A stretch of 64,000 bases of DNA from Planctomycetota bacterium (GTDB lineage Bacteria; Planctomycetota; Phycisphaerae; UBA1845; PWPN01): positions 47,839 to 111,838 of the forward strand of contig JAKPHF010000027.1 in assembly GCA_029550525.1 (NCBI GenBank). The letters are read 5' to 3'. The notes beneath the pieces are model-generated. The model ran no database searches. It was not told the origin of the DNA and saw nothing but the letters and a program-made list of their open reading frames with translations. This document shows, in pieces, positions 45,682 to 54,040 of the stretch. Every line of letters starts with the position of its first letter. Position 1 is the first letter of the stretch. The position numbers and the translations under genes are program-made.

Positions 45682-47112
45682 ATGACGACTGGCGATCGGC
45701 TGTCGGCACTTAAAGCGGAATTGGAAAAACATGGTCAGAGTCATCTTCTGGCCCATTGGGATCGACTGGACGAAGCGCAACGGGCCGAACTGCTGAACGA
45801 CATCGAGCAGATCAACTTTGCCGCTCTGGATGGATTGATCGAATCGCACATTCGCGCCGAACAGCCCTTCAAGCTGCCGAAAGAGATCAAACCCGCGCCG
45901 TTTTACCCGGCCAAGCCTGATATTGAGCTGGTGGGGCAGTATGCTGACGCCGTGAAACGCGGGGTGTCGCTCATCCGCCAGAACAAGGTGGCGGCGTTTA
46001 CGGTGGCCGGCGGGCAGGGCACGCGGCTGGGGTTCGACGGGCCCAAGGGCGCGTTTCCCATCTCGCCGGTTCGCAACAAGACGCTCTTCCAGCTCTTTGC
46101 CGAGCAGATTCGCGGCACGAATCGCCGCTATGGTTCGGACCTGCGCTGGTACATCATGACCAGCCCGCAGAATGACGCGGCCACGCGGGCATTCTTCGCC
46201 GAGAACAACTACTTCGGCTTCGCGCCCGGGCACGTGTGCTTCTTCACGCAGGGGGTCATGCCGGCGTTTTCACCGGAAGGTAAGATTCTGCTCGAATCGC
46301 CGAGCCGCATCGCTTTTTCGCCCGACGGCCACGGCGGCGCGCTGTTGGCGCTGAAGCGATCCGGAGCTCTGGCGGAGATGGCGGTGGCCGGCGTCGAGTA
46401 CATCAGCTATTGGCAGGTGGACAACCCGCTGGTCAAGTGCATCGATCCGCTGTTCATCGGCCTGCACGACCTGACTCGCTCGGAGATGTCCAGCAAGACC
46501 ATTCCGAAGGTCGACGACCTCGAGCGGGTGGGCAATTTCGTGATTGGCGACGGCCGCATGCAGGTCATCGAGTATTCCGACCTGCCCGACGAATTGGCCC
46601 ACGAGCGTGACGAACTCGGTCGCCGCAAGTTCGACGCCGGGAGCATCGCCATTCACGTGTTGAGTCGTTCGTTCATCGAGCGGATCACGGCCGACGAAGC
46701 GAACTTCGGGCTGCCCTGGCACCGCGCGATCAAGAAGGTGCCGCACGTGGACGAGCAGGGCAGGCGAATCGAGCCGGACAAGCCCAACGCGATCAAGCTG
46801 GAGGCGTTCATCTTCGATGCGATCCCGATGGCCAAGAACCCGCTGATTCTGCAGACCGTGCGCTCCGAGGAGTTCAGCCCGGTGAAGAATGCGACGGGTG
46901 TGGACAGCGCCGAGACCAGTCGGCGGGACATGAACCGCCGCGTGGCGGCCTGGCTCACCGCGGCGGGCTTCGACGTGCCCATGACGCCGGAGGGCGAGCC
47001 CGACGGCCTGTTTGAGATTAGTCCGCTCCTGGCACTGGATGCCGGTCACCTGCGGGAGGTGATGCTCACCGCGCCTACAATCCACCGAGGCCAGGCGCAC
47101 TACTGGGAGTAG
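45682..47112 (+). CDS. UDP-N-acetylhexosamine/UDP-sugar pyrophosphorylase (UAP1-like)
   Basis: 476 residues from ATG 45682; GGGAG six bases upstream. The fold is UDPGP: VAGGQGTRLGFDGPKGAFPISP is the uridine/nucleotide-binding loop, MTSPQNDAATRAFF, QGVMPAFSPEGKILLESPSRIAFSPDGHGG and EYISYWQVDNPLVKCIDP are typical of eukaryote-like UAP1 rather than of GlmU. It makes UDP-GlcNAc/GalNAc or UDP-Glc from UTP and the sugar phosphate. The metal/uridine Asp is in QVDNPL. Such eukaryotic-type enzymes occur in PVC bacteria. Own promoter and probable terminator hairpin. Confidence 0.9.
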   Translation: MTTGDRLSALKAELEKHGQSHLLAHWDRLDEAQRAELLNDIEQINFAALDGLIESHIRAEQPFKLPKEIKPAPFYPAKPDIELVGQYADAVKRGVSLIRQNKVAAFTVAGGQGTRLGFDGPKGAFPISPVRNKTLFQLFAEQIRGTNRRYGSDLRWYIMTSPQNDAATRAFFAENNYFGFAPGHVCFFTQGVMPAFSPEGKILLESPSRIAFSPDGHGGALLALKRSGALAEMAVAGVEYISYWQVDNPLVKCIDPLFIGLHDLTRSEMSSKTIPKVDDLERVGNFVIGDGRMQVIEYSDLPDELAHERDELGRRKFDAGSIAIHVLSRSFIERITADEANFGLPWHRAIKKVPHVDEQGRRIEPDKPNAIKLEAFIFDAIPMAKNPLILQTVRSEEFSPVKNATGVDSAETSRRDMNRRVAAWLTAAGFDVPMTPEGEPDGLFEISPLLALDAGHLREVMLTAPTIHRGQAHYWE

Positions 47113-47160
47113 TCATTCCCGTGGAGTTGGGGGTAAATTCTCCCGTGTAGGGTCTCACGA

Positions 47161-47222
47161 GCCGTAACCGTTCGGGAGCGGTGACTTCCGGTCGGAAGAA
47201 ACCGCTCGCTCACGGTTGCGGC
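47161..47222 (+). terminator. 62-base three-part hairpin between pyrophosphorylase and terC genes
   Basis: Outer stem 47161-47171 / 47212-47222 (11 pairs, one G-U), middle 47176-47182 / 47201-47207 (7 pairs), inner CTTCC/GGAAG (47185-47189 / 47194-47198), separated by symmetric 4x4 and 2x2 internal loops. TTGTTGCGATTTT follows. Position 48 bases after a stop suits a terminator; a structured leader of the terC gene is possible. Confidence 0.5.
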
Positions 47223-47335
47223 TTGTTGCGATTTTGCGGCTCGAGGGGGCGTCCTGTCTTTGACTTGACTGCCCGGTGTGGCTACAAGCGCCGGTCGGTA
47301 GATTCGCGAAATCTCGTTTTTGGGACTGCTTGGGC

Positions 47336-48715
47336 ATGATCGGCGTTTGGATAGCCTTCATTCTTCTCGTTATTGGCCTGCTCGCTCTGGACCTCGGCGT
47401 GTTCCACCGCAAGTCGCATGCGATCGGCATGCGCGAAGCGCTACTGTGGAGCATGGTGTGGATCAGCCTGGGCCTGCTGTTCACGCTGCCCGTGTATTAC
47501 CTGTACGAGTACCACGGCTGGGGTTTCGGGGCCAACCCCGAATTACGACACCCGATTGACAGCAACTTTCATCCGCACGACGGCAAATCCGCGGCCAAGA
47601 TGTATCTGAGCGGCTACCTGCTCGAAAAGTCGCTCAGTGTGGACAACATCTTCGTCATGGCGCTGATCTTCGCCTACTTCGGCGTGCCCGCCATTTATCA
47701 GCACCGCGTGCTGTTCTGGGGCATCCTGGGGGCGCTGATCATGCGCGGCATCATGATCGGTGCCGGCGTCACGCTCGTGCAGCGTTTCACCTGGGCGACT
47801 TATGTCTTGGGCGCGCTGCTCATCGTGACGGCATTCAAGATGCTGGTTTCGGAGGAAGAGAACGTTCATCCGGATCGCAACCCGCTGGTGCGAGCGGCCC
47901 GGCGATTCTACCCGGTAACACCCACGTTTGAGGGGCACAAGTTCTTCGTCCGTCACCAGGGTGCGTGGGCAATCACGCCCATGTTTCTCGTGCTCCTGGT
48001 GATCGAGAGCACCGACCTGCTGTTTGCGGTGGATTCGATCCCGGCCGTGCTCGGCATCACGCACGACTCGTTTCTCGTGTTCACGAGCAACGTGTTCGCA
48101 ATTCTGGGGCTGCGGGCCCTGTACTTCGCCCTGGCCGGCCTGTTGGGCCAGTTCAAGTATCTTAAGGTCAGCCTGGTGGTCCTGCTGGTGTTCATCGGTG
48201 TGAAGATGATTCTGGCCCGCTGGGTGCACATTCCGGTGTCGTACTCGCTGGGCGTGATCGCGGGCATCCTGAGCGTGGGCATCATCGCCTCGCTGGTCGC
48301 CAGTCGGAGCGAGCAACTGCTCCGAGCGGCCGCGTACATGGAGCGCCCGATGAACATCGGCCGGGCGGCGTGGCGGCAGATTCGCCGGCTGGTCATCTTC
48401 GTGATCGGCACGACGGTGGCGCTGCTGGGCGTCGTCATGCTCGTGACGCCCGGCCCGGCCTTCGTGGTTATCCCGCTCGGGCTGCTGATCCTGTCGTACG
48501 AGTTCGTGTGGGCCAAGCGCCTGCTGGAGAACGTGAAAGCTCGCATCCGCAAAGCAGCTGGCATGAGCACGCCTCCCGACGGCCCTCCTCCGCACTGCAC
48601 CAAGTGCGGCTACTCGCTGCACGGCCTGACCGAGCCTCGCTGTCCCGAATGCGGTGAACCCTGCCTGCTTCAGCCGACCACTGATTGTTCGGAATCGACC
48701 CCCAAGTCCCACTGA
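47336..48715 (+). CDS. TerC-family membrane protein fused to PGPGW and zinc-ribbon domains
   Basis: 459 residues from ATG 47336. TerC/Alx domain about 1-330: LDLGVFHRKSHAI, YLLEKSLSVDNIFVMALIF, VLLVIESTDLLFAVDSIPAVLGIT, with the conserved acidic residues of the metal-exporting family. Then a PGPGW-type two-helix domain (VMLVTPGPAFVVIPLGLLILSYEFVWA, about 370-405), and a C-terminal zinc ribbon CTKCGYSLHGLTEPRCPECG. TerC members export manganese or protect against metal stress. A fusion of all three is unusual. No yybP-ykoY (Mn) riboswitch consensus was found upstream. Confidence 0.9.
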   Translation: MIGVWIAFILLVIGLLALDLGVFHRKSHAIGMREALLWSMVWISLGLLFTLPVYYLYEYHGWGFGANPELRHPIDSNFHPHDGKSAAKMYLSGYLLEKSLSVDNIFVMALIFAYFGVPAIYQHRVLFWGILGALIMRGIMIGAGVTLVQRFTWATYVLGALLIVTAFKMLVSEEENVHPDRNPLVRAARRFYPVTPTFEGHKFFVRHQGAWAITPMFLVLLVIESTDLLFAVDSIPAVLGITHDSFLVFTSNVFAILGLRALYFALAGLLGQFKYLKVSLVVLLVFIGVKMILARWVHIPVSYSLGVIAGILSVGIIASLVASRSEQLLRAAAYMERPMNIGRAAWRQIRRLVIFVIGTTVALLGVVMLVTPGPAFVVIPLGLLILSYEFVWAKRLLENVKARIRKAAGMSTPPDGPPPHCTKCGYSLHGLTEPRCPECGEPCLLQPTTDCSESTPKSH

Positions 48716-48717
48716 CA

Positions 48718-48802
48718 AAGCCAGCTATGAGCTGTGAACTATGAGCCAGACGTCTGGCTGGCAGTTGAGAGCTGACAGCCGAAAGCTAACAGCTGACAGC
48801 TG
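48718..48802. repeat. Composite heptad tract with perfect palindromic centre
   Basis: TGAGCTG, TGAACTA, TGAGCC, then the perfect palindrome AGCCAGACGTCTGGCT, then TGAGAGC, TGACAGC, CGAAAGC, TAACAGC, TGACAGC. Best example of the two-armed architecture. Confidence 0.8.
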
Positions 48803-48805
48803 TTT

Positions 48806-48846
48806 CAGTCGTCTTCTCTGTGCCTCGGTGACTTTGTGGTGAATCC
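48806..48846. repeat. CACAGAG-type repeat, second copy
   Basis: TTCTCTGTGCCTCGGTGAC then TTTGTGGTGAA; related to 39057-39152. Confidence 0.55.
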
Positions 48847-48894
48847 TCTTGTGACCCGATTACCGGCGAGGGATCTCAAGTCCATCTCCCCGGC

Positions 48895-48923
48895 CTTCAG
48901 TCCCTAGTCCCCAGCCCCCACTA
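48895..48923. repeat. Heptad tract (CCCCAGY type) overlapping the ftsK stop
   Basis: CTTCAGT, CCCTAGT, CCCCAGC, CCCCACT, then AGTCG; the stop TAG of ftsK lies at its edge. Confidence 0.75.
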
Positions 48924-51611
48924 GTCGATATCGTCGTCGAACATATCGTCGTCCACGCCGTCGGTGAGGGCTTGCTCGCGGATGCGCTCGACTTCGGCGT
49001 TGAGCCGGGCTTCGCGCGAAGCCTTGTACGCTTCCCAATCTTCCTTGGTCCAGACCACCTCGCGAGCCTGGCTGCCCTTGTACGGGCCGACGATGCCGAC
49101 GGCGGCCATCTCGTCGATCAACCGGCTCGCTCGTGAGTAGCCGATGGTCAGTCGCCGCTGCAGCAGGCTCACGCTGCCGCGCCGGGTTTCGAGCACGATA
49201 TCCACCGCCTGATCGAATAGTTCGTCTTGCGGTCCGTCGCCGGAGACTTCGGTCTTGCCCAGCTTGATGAGTTCGGGATGGAACTCGGGCTCGCCGCGCT
49301 CCTTGAGGAAATTGATGACGGCCTTGAGCTCGCTGTCGTCCAGGAACGTGCCTTGGGCTCGCACGAGCTTGGCCGAACCCGGCGGGAGATACAGCATGTC
49401 GCCCTGGCCCATGAGCACCTCGGCGCCGTTCTGGTCGAGCACGATGCGCGAATCCATGCGGCTGGCCACGCGGAACGCCACGCGGCAGGGCAGGTTGCTC
49501 TTGATCAGGCCGGTCACGATCTTCGCTTCGGGACGCTGCGTGGCCACGATGATGTGAATGCCGACGGCCCGGCTCTTCTGGGCCAGACGCGACAGGTGCA
49601 GTTCCACTTCCTTGGCCGAGAGCATCATCATATCCGCCAGCTCATCGATGATGATCACGATGTACGGCAGATGCAGCGGAATCTGGGCCTTCTCCTCGTC
49701 GTTGCTGGGCTGGAATCGCTCGTACTTCTCCTCTTTGGTCAGGCGGTTGTATGCCGCGATGTTGCGGACGCCGGCCTCGGCGAGCAGGGCGTAGCGCTCG
49801 TCCATCTTGACCGTCGCCCACTCGAGAATTTTCTCGGCTCGCTCCATCTCGGTCACAATGGGGCACATGAGGTGCGGCACCTCACGGAACATGCTCATCT
49901 CGACCATCTTCGGGTCAACCAGGATGAGTTTGACCATGTCCGGCCGCTGCGTCAGAAGCAGCGACATGATGATCGAGTTGATGCACACGCTCTTGCCCGA
50001 GCCGGTCGTGCCCGCGATCAACATGTGCGGCATGCGGGCGAGATCCTCGACCAGCGCCCGTCCCTGGGCGTCCTTGCCCAGGAAGAGCGGCAACGCCATT
50101 TTCTGCACCTGCTGAGCGGCCAGCGTGGCCAGCTCGCGGATGCGGACCACTTCCTTGTCCAGGTTGGGCACTTCGATGCCGATGGTGCTCTTGCCCGGGA
50201 TCGGAGCGACCACGCGAACGCTCGGCGCCTTCAGCGCCCGGGCGATGTCGTTGGCCAACGACATGATCTGGCTCACCTTGACGCCGGCGGCCACCTGCAC
50301 TTCGAACATGGTGATCACCGGGCCCGTGTCGATCTCCACGACGTTGGCCTCGACCCGGTATTCCTGCAATGCCTGCTCGAGGATCCGGGCCTTTTCGCGG
50401 ACCACCGCTTCCTGCTGGGCGTTGAAGTTGTACTCCGGCTCCTTGAGCATGCTGATCGGCGGGAACTCCCACTCAGCCAGCTCAGTCGGATAAGGCTTGG
50501 GCGGAATCACCGGCACCGCGGCTGCCGGCTTGGGCGGGGCGGCGAAGTTCACCACCATCTTCGGCTGCGGCGCGACCGGCTCAGCGTCGTCCTCCTCGTC
50601 CTCAGCCGCCTCGTCCGCCTCGTCGGCGATGTCCTCTTCGCCTTCGTCCTCATCCTCGTCGTATTCCTCTTCCTCCTCCTCTTCCCAGTCCTCCTCTTCC
50701 TCGTCGTAGTATTCGTCCTCGTCCTCGTCGTCCTCGGACTCATACTCTTCGTCGAGGTCCTCTTCTTCGTCCTCGTCGTCGAAAGCCGCCGCCCGCTTCT
50801 TCGAGCTCCGAGGCGACTCCTCCAGCTCGTCCTCTTCCTCCACCGGCTCGGGCCGCTTACGTGCGGGCTTCACGCGGAGTTCCGCTTTGCCGGACCCCAC
50901 GGTCGCACCGGCCAGTGCCGGCTTGAGGCTCACCAGGCTGGTAATCGCTCGGCGGATCGGGTTCAGCAGCGGCTCAAGACGAGCCGCCAGACGGCCCGGA
51001 ACGGCAGACGCACTGCTCTTGCTGCCTCTGCCCGTCGCTTGTGCGCCGGATCTCGCAGGCCCGGATTGCTCGGACTGACGCAACACCAGGCGAGGCAGCC
51101 GCAGCACAAGTTCCTCGGCCGTGAACAACAGGCCCACGACCAGGCAGTATGCCAGGATGGGCAGCATCATCCAGTTGACGTTCGTCTGCATCCACGTTGC
51201 CGCCGCGTAACCCAGCACGCCCCCGCGCTGCTCAGGCCAGGCAGCGGTTTGCGATTCGGTCAACTGGTGAGCGACGGTCGAGACCACGAAAACGAGCAGG
51301 CCGACGCCCAGGATTCGTTGCCAAAGATTCGGCAGGTGGCCTCGGCGGGCCATCACCACGATCGACAGCGTCAGGCCGATGACTGCCGCGTACACCCCCT
51401 TGCCGAAGTAGACGAACAGATGGTAGGCGACCCAGGCTCCGGCACGGCCGGCGGCGTTGTTCGACGGATCCGGATTCGGGTAGACGTGCGGGCTGGGCCA
51501 GTCGATCGGGTCGAAGCTGAGGACGGCCAACCACAGGAACGCGCAGGCGAAAATCGTGAACACGATCGTGAAACCGCGGATAGCCTGCATGCGGTATTCG
51601 GATCTGGTCAT
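48921..51611 (-). CDS. ftsK: DNA translocase FtsK
   Basis: 896 residues from ATG 51611; GGAGG nine to ten bases upstream. Four N-terminal membrane helices (about 10-190), then a linker whose residues about 250-370 are extremely Asp/Glu-rich (EDLDEEYESEDDEDEDEYYD and more), then the motor: alpha subdomain, AGTTGSGKSVCINS Walker A, LILVDPKMVEMSMF Walker B, IIVATQRPEAKIVTGLIKSN, and the C-terminal gamma winged helix LLQRRLTIGYSRASRLIDEMAAVGIVG that reads KOPS-type sites. It moves chromosome dimers at division. The acidic linker replaces the usual Pro/Gln linker. Confidence 0.95.
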   Translation of the reverse strand: MTRSEYRMQAIRGFTIVFTIFACAFLWLAVLSFDPIDWPSPHVYPNPDPSNNAAGRAGAWVAYHLFVYFGKGVYAAVIGLTLSIVVMARRGHLPNLWQRILGVGLLVFVVSTVAHQLTESQTAAWPEQRGGVLGYAAATWMQTNVNWMMLPILAYCLVVGLLFTAEELVLRLPRLVLRQSEQSGPARSGAQATGRGSKSSASAVPGRLAARLEPLLNPIRRAITSLVSLKPALAGATVGSGKAELRVKPARKRPEPVEEEDELEESPRSSKKRAAAFDDEDEEEDLDEEYESEDDEDEDEYYDEEEEDWEEEEEEEYDEDEDEGEEDIADEADEAAEDEEDDAEPVAPQPKMVVNFAAPPKPAAAVPVIPPKPYPTELAEWEFPPISMLKEPEYNFNAQQEAVVREKARILEQALQEYRVEANVVEIDTGPVITMFEVQVAAGVKVSQIMSLANDIARALKAPSVRVVAPIPGKSTIGIEVPNLDKEVVRIRELATLAAQQVQKMALPLFLGKDAQGRALVEDLARMPHMLIAGTTGSGKSVCINSIIMSLLLTQRPDMVKLILVDPKMVEMSMFREVPHLMCPIVTEMERAEKILEWATVKMDERYALLAEAGVRNIAAYNRLTKEEKYERFQPSNDEEKAQIPLHLPYIVIIIDELADMMMLSAKEVELHLSRLAQKSRAVGIHIIVATQRPEAKIVTGLIKSNLPCRVAFRVASRMDSRIVLDQNGAEVLMGQGDMLYLPPGSAKLVRAQGTFLDDSELKAVINFLKERGEPEFHPELIKLGKTEVSGDGPQDELFDQAVDIVLETRRGSVSLLQRRLTIGYSRASRLIDEMAAVGIVGPYKGSQAREVVWTKEDWEAYKASREARLNAEVERIREQALTDGVDDDMFDDDID

Positions 51612-52013
51612 GCGGAGCGTTCCTCCATGATACGCGCCGACGGTGCCGATGCTCGCCGCATCGGGATCGCGAATGGAGCCGTCATCATACCCGGGCCCGG
51701 TCAAACGTCCAGCACCCAGGCGGTTGGTTCAAACTCCGGTGTCACCGGCCCTTGCGCGCATACTCCATCCGCGGGCACCCACGTGCCCAAACCGGTTTTA
51801 TCGGCGGTTCGACAGGAGCGGCTTGAGGCGGCGGGGGCGGCGTTTCGCCGGGCTGAAGTGGTGAAATCTCACGTTTCCAAGAGAACCAGGGGGACCGAGA
51901 CGAGCTTTCGAGGTGGAAAGCAGTTGCCTGCGCCGCGGGCGGCCGTGTGACACCCTCGTTTCGCCAACATCCTCCTCAATGACGCGCCTCCACGCTTTGC
52001 GCGTAATTAATGC
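51612..52013. other. Divergent spacer between ftsK and the amidase gene
   Basis: About 400 bp with the ftsK ribosome site at the left edge. No repeat family, RNA gene or ORF convinced me. Confidence 0.4.
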
Positions 52014-52042
52014 TTGCTCTGATGCAGGTTATCGAATATTAT
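52014..52042 (+). promoter_or_regulatory. Promoter of the secreted amidase gene
   Basis: TTGCTC, 17-bp spacer, TATTAT in an AT-rich island. It shares the TTGCTY-N17 arrangement with the promoter at 35493. Start ATG 52100 is 57 bp beyond the -10. Confidence 0.6.
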
Positions 52043-52099
52043 ATCATATCAAGCATTTCGAAGCCCGAAGACACGAGTGTACCATCTCCGGAGGATCCC

Positions 52100-53929
52100 A
52101 TGCGCTCCTCACTCTTCTGCTTGTTGGGGTTCCTGCTCGTTGACGCATCTCTGATGGCTGCCGAAATTCGCGTGTGCCTTCGAACGGACAACCGGCTTCA
52201 ATGGGTCCGGCGGCAGGTGGCGGATGATGCCGACAGAATCGAAGCCGCGTTGACCGCTTTGGTTGCCGGGCCCACAGATGCCGAGCGAGCAGCCGGGCTC
52301 ACGTCAGCACTGCCCCCGGGCACGACGGTCACGGGGATCCTGCTCGAGGGAGACACGATCACGGTGGACTTTTCGCCCGAACTGCTCGCCGGCGGCGTGG
52401 GCGACGCCTGGCTCGAAGCTGTGTTCGAGCAGGTCCGTTGGACCCTCGATCCGCTCATCGAGTTGCGTGCCATCCGGCTCACTGTGGCTGGTATGTCGTT
52501 GTCCGATTACCTGCCGCCCGTGCCGCAGATTCCGCCGGTCGACAAGAAGGGGCTTCTCGCCGAGCCGCCGCCGCTGATCACCGCCGCCGGGTCGGCTTTG
52601 GCCGGTAAGAAGATCGCGCTGTCGCCCGGGCACGGCTTGCGCTGGGGTGGCAGCAGTTGGAACTACGAGCGGCCGGTGTACTGCGCGCCGCTGAACAACG
52701 AAGACCTTCACAATCTCGAGCTGATGATCTACCTCGACGCCTACCTCAGGCAGGATGGCGCGACGACCAAGAGCTATCGCTGCCTGGACAAGAGCTTCGG
52801 CGACTACGCCCCGGGCAAGCCCTGGTGGACCATGTCTGCCGCTTATTGGCTCAAACACATCGGATACCCTTGTTCGGTGTATGCCAGTTCGACGGGTGAT
52901 TGCACGCTGGGCAGCGGGGCCAGCGAGGACAGCGACAGCCTGCGCTCGCGGCCGCTCGCCTCCAACTACGATAACACCGACATTTACATATCCATGCATA
53001 CCAACGGGCTGGCGGGCGATTGCACGGGTAGCGGCTGCCCCAACGGAACCTGCACGTACTACGACAACGGAACCGTCCACCGCCAATGGGGTGCGATCAG
53101 CCAGGCGCTCGCCCAGCAGGTGAACACCGAGATCGTCAACGTCATCCGGACGCATTACGGTGACGCGACCTGGCGCAACCGCGGCGCGCTGGATGCCGAC
53201 GGCTCGTATGCCGAGACACGCTTGCCCACGCGGGCGGCCATCCTGATCGAACTGGCGTTCCACGACACCTGTGACCGTGACGCGTTGTACCTTCAGGACG
53301 AGTGGTTCCGGTCGGCCACGACCTGGGGCGTCTACAAGGGTGTCTGTCAATATTTCGGCACGACACCCACGTTCGATTTCTACTCCGCCGAATACGTTTC
53401 AGACACGATCCCGTCCCACATGATCCCCGGCCAGACCTACGAGGTGAGCGTCACCATGCGCAACCGGGGTGTGCTGTGGACCGAAGGCCGCCAGTTCCGG
53501 CTCGGTGCAGTCGACGACAGCGACCCGTTCACCAGCTTCGGCCGAGTGTACCTCCCGTATGACGTCGGTACAGGGCAAACGGTGACGTTCAACTTCACGA
53601 TGACCGCACCCCGGACGTCGGGTACGTACACCACCGACTGGCGCATGCTTCGCGAAAACGTGACTTGGTTCGGTGCCGCGCTCAGCAAAGAGGTCCAGGT
53701 CATGCGACTGTTCGCCCGGGGCGATTACGACCACGACGGAGATGTGGATAGCGAGGACTTCGGATATCTCCAGAAGTGCTACAGCGGCGTGGGCATCCCG
53801 CAGGCCGACCCGGCCTGCTCGGAAGCGAGCCTGGACGGCGACGCCGACGTGGATCTCGCGGACTTCGCCATCTTCTATGCCTGCTACACGGGCCCCAACC
53901 GGCTGGCCGAGCTCGACTGCGGGGACTGA
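52100..53929 (+). CDS. Secreted N-acetylmuramoyl-L-alanine amidase with GerMN and dockerin
   Basis: 609 residues from ATG 52100; GGAGG five bases upstream. Signal peptide 1-21; GerMN-like domain about 22-135 (LVAGPTDAERAAGLTSALPPGT); amidase_3 domain about 165-415 with zinc ligands and general base in LSPGHGLRW, NNEDLHNLEL, YISMHTNG and ILIELAFHD; an Ig-like (NBR1-type) domain about 425-530 (IPGQTYEVSVTMRNRGVLWTEG); and two dockerin repeats (DYDHDGDVDSEDFGYLQ; LDGDADVDLADFAIFY) with the same spacing as in the GH5-like protein. It cleaves peptide stems from glycan; target may be own or foreign cell wall. Confidence 0.9.
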   Translation: MRSSLFCLLGFLLVDASLMAAEIRVCLRTDNRLQWVRRQVADDADRIEAALTALVAGPTDAERAAGLTSALPPGTTVTGILLEGDTITVDFSPELLAGGVGDAWLEAVFEQVRWTLDPLIELRAIRLTVAGMSLSDYLPPVPQIPPVDKKGLLAEPPPLITAAGSALAGKKIALSPGHGLRWGGSSWNYERPVYCAPLNNEDLHNLELMIYLDAYLRQDGATTKSYRCLDKSFGDYAPGKPWWTMSAAYWLKHIGYPCSVYASSTGDCTLGSGASEDSDSLRSRPLASNYDNTDIYISMHTNGLAGDCTGSGCPNGTCTYYDNGTVHRQWGAISQALAQQVNTEIVNVIRTHYGDATWRNRGALDADGSYAETRLPTRAAILIELAFHDTCDRDALYLQDEWFRSATTWGVYKGVCQYFGTTPTFDFYSAEYVSDTIPSHMIPGQTYEVSVTMRNRGVLWTEGRQFRLGAVDDSDPFTSFGRVYLPYDVGTGQTVTFNFTMTAPRTSGTYTTDWRMLRENVTWFGAALSKEVQVMRLFARGDYDHDGDVDSEDFGYLQKCYSGVGIPQADPACSEASLDGDADVDLADFAIFYACYTGPNRLAELDCGD

Positions 53930-53956
53930 CCCGTGAGTGAGGCAGCGCTCGACACG

Positions 53957-53994
53957 TAAAAAAGGAGACGGCGGGGTCAAGCCCCGCCGCTCGC
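53957..53994 (-). terminator. GGAGACGGCGGGG repeat acting as terminator for GH127 gene
   Basis: GGCGGGG-TCAAG-CCCCGCC (53970-53988) is followed on the minus strand by GTCTCCTTTTTT. It lies 46 bases after the stop at 54041, between convergent genes. Confidence 0.6.
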
Positions 53995-54040
53995 GTTGAT
54001 TTGGACGCTCACCGTCTCCGCACGTGCGGATTGCGTGCGT

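Noticed and set aside
47113..47335. Manganese (yybP-ykoY) riboswitch before terC
   Set aside because: The region has a long hairpin but none of the conserved GGGGAGTAGC-type bases of that class.
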